Source of the DNA: Sulfuritalea sp. | GTDB lineage: Bacteria; Pseudomonadota; Gammaproteobacteria; Burkholderiales; Rhodocyclaceae | Direction: 5' to 3' | NCBI GenBank assembly: GCA_022842325.1 | Contig: JALHPU010000002.1 | Span: 124,001 to 188,000, forward strand | Length of the DNA: 64,000 nt | Shown here: piece after piece, positions 60,916-64,000 of the stretch | Layout: each line of letters begins with the position of its first letter | How positions within the stretch are numbered: the stretch's first letter is position 1 | Translations under genes and position numbers: made by a program | Notes under the pieces: model-generated | Database searches by the model: none | The model's input: only the letters and a program-made list of their open reading frames with translations | What the model was told of the DNA's origin: nothing

Positions 60916-61288
60916 AACCAAGACTTCGTTCAGCTACGTTCAGCGCCTGCACACGCCGAAAGAATTTTCGGCGGTTATGGCGGCGCGACGGGTGGTACGG
61001 GGCGAGAGTTTCGATTTGCACTTCAGCCGTGCTGCAAGTGATGGCGCGGCGCGGCTCGGATGGATTGTTCCGAAGCGACTGGCGCGGGCTGCTTCATTGC
61101 GCAATGCGATCAAGCGGCAGGGACGTGAGGCATTCCGCCTGATGGCGGGCGAAATTCCGGCGGGCGATCTGGTGCTGCGTTTGAAACGATCGCTTACCGG
61201 GATCAGGGCCACCGATGAGCCGCAACGAAAAGCTTGGCGGGCGGAAATCGAAGTCCTCTTGAAACGCGTGCCGACGAAGTCGCTATGA
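60875..61288 (+). CDS. rnpA: Ribonuclease P protein component
   Basis: 137-residue RNase P protein, assisting the catalytic RNA in trimming pre-tRNA 5' ends. [20 protein letters not shown] at the start of the conserved part, and the RNR-type motif region [20 protein letters not shown]. Start assigned to GTG 60875, overlapping the end of rpmH in another frame; GTG 60884 is an alternative. No ATG exists before the conserved part, so an overlap with rpmH is hard to avoid. Confidence 0.9.
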   Translation: MRDVPRAVIVSASETKTSFSYVQRLHTPKEFSAVMAARRVVRGESFDLHFSRAASDGAARLGWIVPKRLARAASLRNAIKRQGREAFRLMAGEIPAGDLVLRLKRSLTGIRATDEPQRKAWRAEIEVLLKRVPTKSL

Positions 61289-61506
61289 GGTTCATGCCTG
61301 TCCAGCCTTTTGTGTTGCTGATCCGTGCCTATCAGTTGGCAGTCAGCCCGTGGCTCGGCAATCGGTGTCGTTTTCACCCAAGTTGCTCGGAATATTCCAT
61401 GGAGGCTTTGCGTCGCCATGGTTTGTTGCGGGGACTATGGCTGGGTGTGCGGCGAGTCGGACGTTGCCATCCCTGGCATCCGGGCGGGTATGATCCGGTT
61501 CCCTGA
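61285..61506 (+). CDS. yidD: Membrane protein insertion efficiency factor YidD
   Basis: 73-residue protein. [35 protein letters not shown] and [13 protein letters not shown] are the YidD signature with three Cys. It is thought to help YidC-dependent insertion. ATG 61285 overlaps the rnpA stop (ATGA); ATG 61294 is a second option. Confidence 0.95.
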   Translation: MRFMPVQPFVLLIRAYQLAVSPWLGNRCRFHPSCSEYSMEALRRHGLLRGLWLGVRRVGRCHPWHPGGYDPVP

Positions 61507-61609
61507 TTTGTAAGTTGAGGCCGTTGTGCTTGATGCCGATAGAGCCGGTGTTGGCCAGCGCTGAAATTTCATTTTCGTATTTTTGACCTGAGTCACTGCC
61601 GAGACAGTA

Positions 61610-63241
61610 ATGGATAACCGACGATTGATCCTGCTTCTGGTGTTCAGCTTCTCGCTGATCATGCTTTGGGACGGCTGGCAACGGCAGAATCAGCCAAAGC
61701 CGGCGCTTGTGGCGACGGCAACGGCACCCGCGGCAGCCGGTTCGGCCGGCGTGGTGCCAACGCCGACTTTGCCGCCCGCCACCGGGGCGCTGCCGACCGC
61801 AGTGCCCGCGACGGCTGCGGTAGTCGCGCCTGGGGCTGCGACCGCAAAGATTCGTACCGATCTGTACGTGGCGCACATTTCCGCGCAGGGCGGAGACATC
61901 ACCCGGCTCGAACTGGTCGGCCATCCCGAAACAGAAGATAAATCCAGGAACTTCGTGCTGTTCGATAGTGGCGAAAAGCACATCTATCTGGCGCAGTCGG
62001 GAGTCATCGGCGACGGCCTGCCGAATCACAAGACGGAGTGGCGGCTGGCCGCCAGCGAGCATGTGCTCAAGGAAGGGGAGAAGCAGCTCGAGGTCCGCCT
62101 CGAGGCGGTCGGCCCGGGTGGCGGCAAGGTGGTGAAAACCTATGTCTTCCAGCGCGGCAGCTATCAGATCGAGGTGCGTCACGAGGGGGTGACGCCGGGC
62201 GCTCACGCCTACTACCAGATCACCCGCGACGGCAAGCCTGCGGGCGGACAGAGCAACTCGATGATGATGGGCGTGGTGACGTTTACCGGGCCGGCGGTTT
62301 ATACCGACGCCGAAAAATTCCAGAAGGTGGAGTTTGCCGACATCCTCAAGAACAAGGCCAAGTTTGCGCAGAAGGCCGACAACGGCTGGCTGGCGATGGT
62401 GCAGCACTACTTCGTGGCGGCCTGGTTGCCGGCCGCGGGGACGGCGCGCGAGTTCTACATGCGCAAGGTCGGTGAGGATCTGTTCTCGGCCGGCGTCATC
62501 GTGCCGGTGGCTGCCGACGGCAAAAGCACGATGTCGCTCTATGCCGGCCCGCAGGAGCAGGACAAGCTGGAAAAGATCGCCCCCGGGCTCGATCTGGTGG
62601 TCGATTACGGCTGGCTCACGGTCATCGCCGCGCCGCTGTTCTGGGTCCTGGCGGCGATTCACAAGCTGGTCGGCAACTGGGGCTGGGCCATCATCGGCCT
62701 GACGATGCTGCTCAAGCTGATGTTCTTCCCGCTGTCGGCCGCCAGCTACAAGTCGATGGCGAAGATGCGCGTGCTGACGCCCAAGCTGGTCAAGCTCAAG
62801 GAAACCTACGGCGATGACAAGCAGCGCCTGAACCAGGAAATGATGGCGCTGTACAAGAAGGAAAAGGTCAATCCCCTCGGCGGCTGCCTGCCGGTGCTGG
62901 TGCAGATTCCGGTCTTCATTGCCTTGTACTGGGTGCTGCTGGGCACGGTCGAGATGCGCAACGCGCCCTGGCTGGGCTGGATCAGCGACCTTTCGGTGAA
63001 GGATCCCTTCTACGTGCTGCCGCTGATCATGGGCGCCACCATGTTCATCCAGACCAAGCTCAATCCGACGCCGCCCGATCCGATCCAGGCCAAGGTCATG
63101 CTGTTCATGCCGATCGTGTTTACCGGGATGTTCCTGTTCTTCCCGGCGGGGCTGGTGCTCTACTGGACGGTGAACAACATCCTGTCGATCGCGCAGCAAT
63201 GGCAGATCACCCGCCTGGTCGAGGCCGGGGAAAAGAAATAG
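61610..63241 (+). CDS. yidC: Membrane protein insertase YidC
   Basis: 543-residue insertase. First helix [19 protein letters not shown], then an Ala/Pro/Thr-rich linker (about 25-75), the periplasmic beta-sandwich domain (80-330), and the insertase core of five helices from about 345 ([20 protein letters not shown] … [17 protein letters not shown]). Standard Gram-negative YidC. A 103-bp gap separates it from yidD. Confidence 0.98.
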   Translation: MDNRRLILLLVFSFSLIMLWDGWQRQNQPKPALVATATAPAAAGSAGVVPTPTLPPATGALPTAVPATAAVVAPGAATAKIRTDLYVAHISAQGGDITRLELVGHPETEDKSRNFVLFDSGEKHIYLAQSGVIGDGLPNHKTEWRLAASEHVLKEGEKQLEVRLEAVGPGGGKVVKTYVFQRGSYQIEVRHEGVTPGAHAYYQITRDGKPAGGQSNSMMMGVVTFTGPAVYTDAEKFQKVEFADILKNKAKFAQKADNGWLAMVQHYFVAAWLPAAGTAREFYMRKVGEDLFSAGVIVPVAADGKSTMSLYAGPQEQDKLEKIAPGLDLVVDYGWLTVIAAPLFWVLAAIHKLVGNWGWAIIGLTMLLKLMFFPLSAASYKSMAKMRVLTPKLVKLKETYGDDKQRLNQEMMALYKKEKVNPLGGCLPVLVQIPVFIALYWVLLGTVEMRNAPWLGWISDLSVKDPFYVLPLIMGATMFIQTKLNPTPPDPIQAKVMLFMPIVFTGMFLFFPAGLVLYWTVNNILSIAQQWQITRLVEAGEKK

Positions 63242-63247
63242 GCCTGA

Positions 63248-63269
63248 CTCCGGTCCAGCGGGACCGGAG
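63248..63269 (+). terminator. Hairpin after yidC, possible terminator
   Basis: CTCCGGTCC / GGACCGGAG stem of 9 bp with a 4-base loop, seven bases after the yidC stop, but followed by AGTTTGTC rather than a T-run. It may attenuate transcription into mnmE or stabilise the yidC end. Confidence 0.45.
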
Positions 63270-63308
63270 AGTTTGTCGGCGCATTTCGCGCAGCCTCCAG
63301 GAGGGCGC

Positions 63309-64000
63309 ATGAGTCAGCCGCGCACGGGAACCATCGCCGCCGTCGCCACCGCCCCGGGACGTGGCGGCATCGGCGTGGTGCGGATCTCGGGGGATGGTCT
63401 GGCGGCCTTGGCCCAGGCCTTGACCGGCAAGCTGCCACAGGCCCGTCATGCCACGCTGGCCGACTTTTTCGCTGCTGACGGGGTTGCCATCGATCGGGGG
63501 ATCCTGCTGTATTTTCCCGCCCCCCATTCCTTCACCGGCGAGGATGTCCTAGAACTCCAGGGCCACGGCGGTCCGGTGGTGCTGCAGATGCTGCTGGCGC
63601 GCTGCCTCGAGCTCGGTGCCCGCGTCGCCGAGCCCGGCGAATTCTCGCAACGCGCTTTCCTCAACGACAAGCTGGACCTGGTCCAGGCCGAAGCGGTGGC
63701 CGATCTGATCGAAGCCGGTACCGCAGCGGCCGCGCGTACGGCCTTGCGTTCCCTGTCAGGCGAGTTCTCGCGCGAGGTCAATGGGCTGGTGGCACGCCTG
63801 ACCGAGCTGCGCATGCTGGTCGAGGCGACGCTGGACTTTCCCGAGGAGGAAATCGACGTCCTGCGGGATACCGATGCGGCACAGCGCCTTGCTGCCATTA
63901 ACACCGATCTGTCCGCCCTTCTGGATCGAGCGCGCGCCGGCAGCCTGTTGCGCTCGGGGCTGCATGTGGTGCTGGCCGGCCTGCCGAACGTCGGCAAATC
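63309..64000 (+). CDS. mnmE: tRNA modification GTPase MnmE (3' end outside window)
   Basis: First 230 codons of MnmE. N-terminal formyl-THF-binding domain ([20 protein letters not shown], then [20 protein letters not shown] and [20 protein letters not shown]), helical domain, and the start of the G1 motif GLPNVGKS at the right edge. With MnmG it modifies wobble uridines of tRNA. ATG at 63309 fits the family start. Confidence 0.96.
   Translation, partial: MSQPRTGTIAAVATAPGRGGIGVVRISGDGLAALAQALTGKLPQARHATLADFFAADGVAIDRGILLYFPAPHSFTGEDVLELQGHGGPVVLQMLLARCLELGARVAEPGEFSQRAFLNDKLDLVQAEAVADLIEAGTAAAARTALRSLSGEFSREVNGLVARLTELRMLVEATLDFPEEEIDVLRDTDAAQRLAAINTDLSALLDRARAGSLLRSGLHVVLAGLPNVGK

Noticed and set aside
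61751-61771. Dispersed GTCGGCGC element inside the yidC linker
   Set aside because: Only a short match (CAACGCCGACTTTGCCG) in an Ala/Pro-coding GC-rich linker; similarity ends at once.

Overview
The window looks like chromosomal DNA of a GC-rich betaproteobacterium, probably of the Rhodocyclales/Sterolibacterium-Sulfuritalea type. This is inferred from gene content and order (glnA–DUF4124–ntrB–ntrC, coaE–zapD–yacG, birA–coaX, a phasin, gyrB–dnaN–dnaA facing rpmH–rnpA–yidD–yidC–mnmE), not from a database search. It contains the replication origin, between dnaA and dnaN at about 59.0–59.2 kb. No tRNA or rRNA gene and no transposase or integrase gene was recognised.

Region by region. 0–4.5 kb: a minus-strand run with a cardiolipin-synthase-like gene (cut by the left edge), an endonuclease/phosphatase-fold protein, a queuosine-precursor transporter, nadA and a rhodanese. 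4.5–10.7 kb: a CDF metal transporter, then the nitrogen-control locus glnA–DUF4124–ntrB–ntrC, with NtrC boxes and a sigma-54 promoter in front of glnA. amtB at 32.7 kb carries the same kind of control, so the two loci probably form one nitrogen regulon. 10.9–18 kb: birA–coaX, a large protein joining a very long charged helix to an AsmA-like domain, an M48 protease pair and an acyl-CoA dehydrogenase. 18–26.7 kb: DUF350, SPFH, DUF4178, a 47-aa peptide, membrane-anchored spermidine synthase, Tat-exported FAD oxidoreductase and AdoMet decarboxylase, interrupted by a toxin–antitoxin pair. This looks like one polyamine/envelope gene system. 26.7–35.3 kb: coaE, zapD, yacG (split by an inserted higBA), a Nudix–ThiE fusion, a DUF815 ATPase, mltA, amtB and two proteins of unknown role.

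35.4–43.3 kb is an accessory, visibly AT-richer island: two small orphan genes (one frameshifted), an HNH nuclease, a 1287-aa methyltransferase–PLD–helicase–S24–DUF3427 protein, a NERD protein and a Fic protein. It has the look of a defence island. 43.4–55 kb is housekeeping and metabolism (GAF protein, 2-dehydropantoate reductase, pepN, flavin reductase, PAP2, ene-reductase, YceH, ArfB, lytic transglycosylase, phasin). 55.4–64 kb is the origin region.

The DNA between genes is rich in dispersed repeats of at least four families. One is 37-bp-period arrays of a GTAGGGCCGACTTCAG-type palindrome (three arrays). Another is an element of about 120 bp (three copies). A third is a roughly 28-bp element containing GTCGGCGCTGGCG (about eight copies, two of them inside genes). 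The last is ATTCCC/GGGAAT-type inverted repeats. Several of these repeats supply stop codons or bracket inserted genes.
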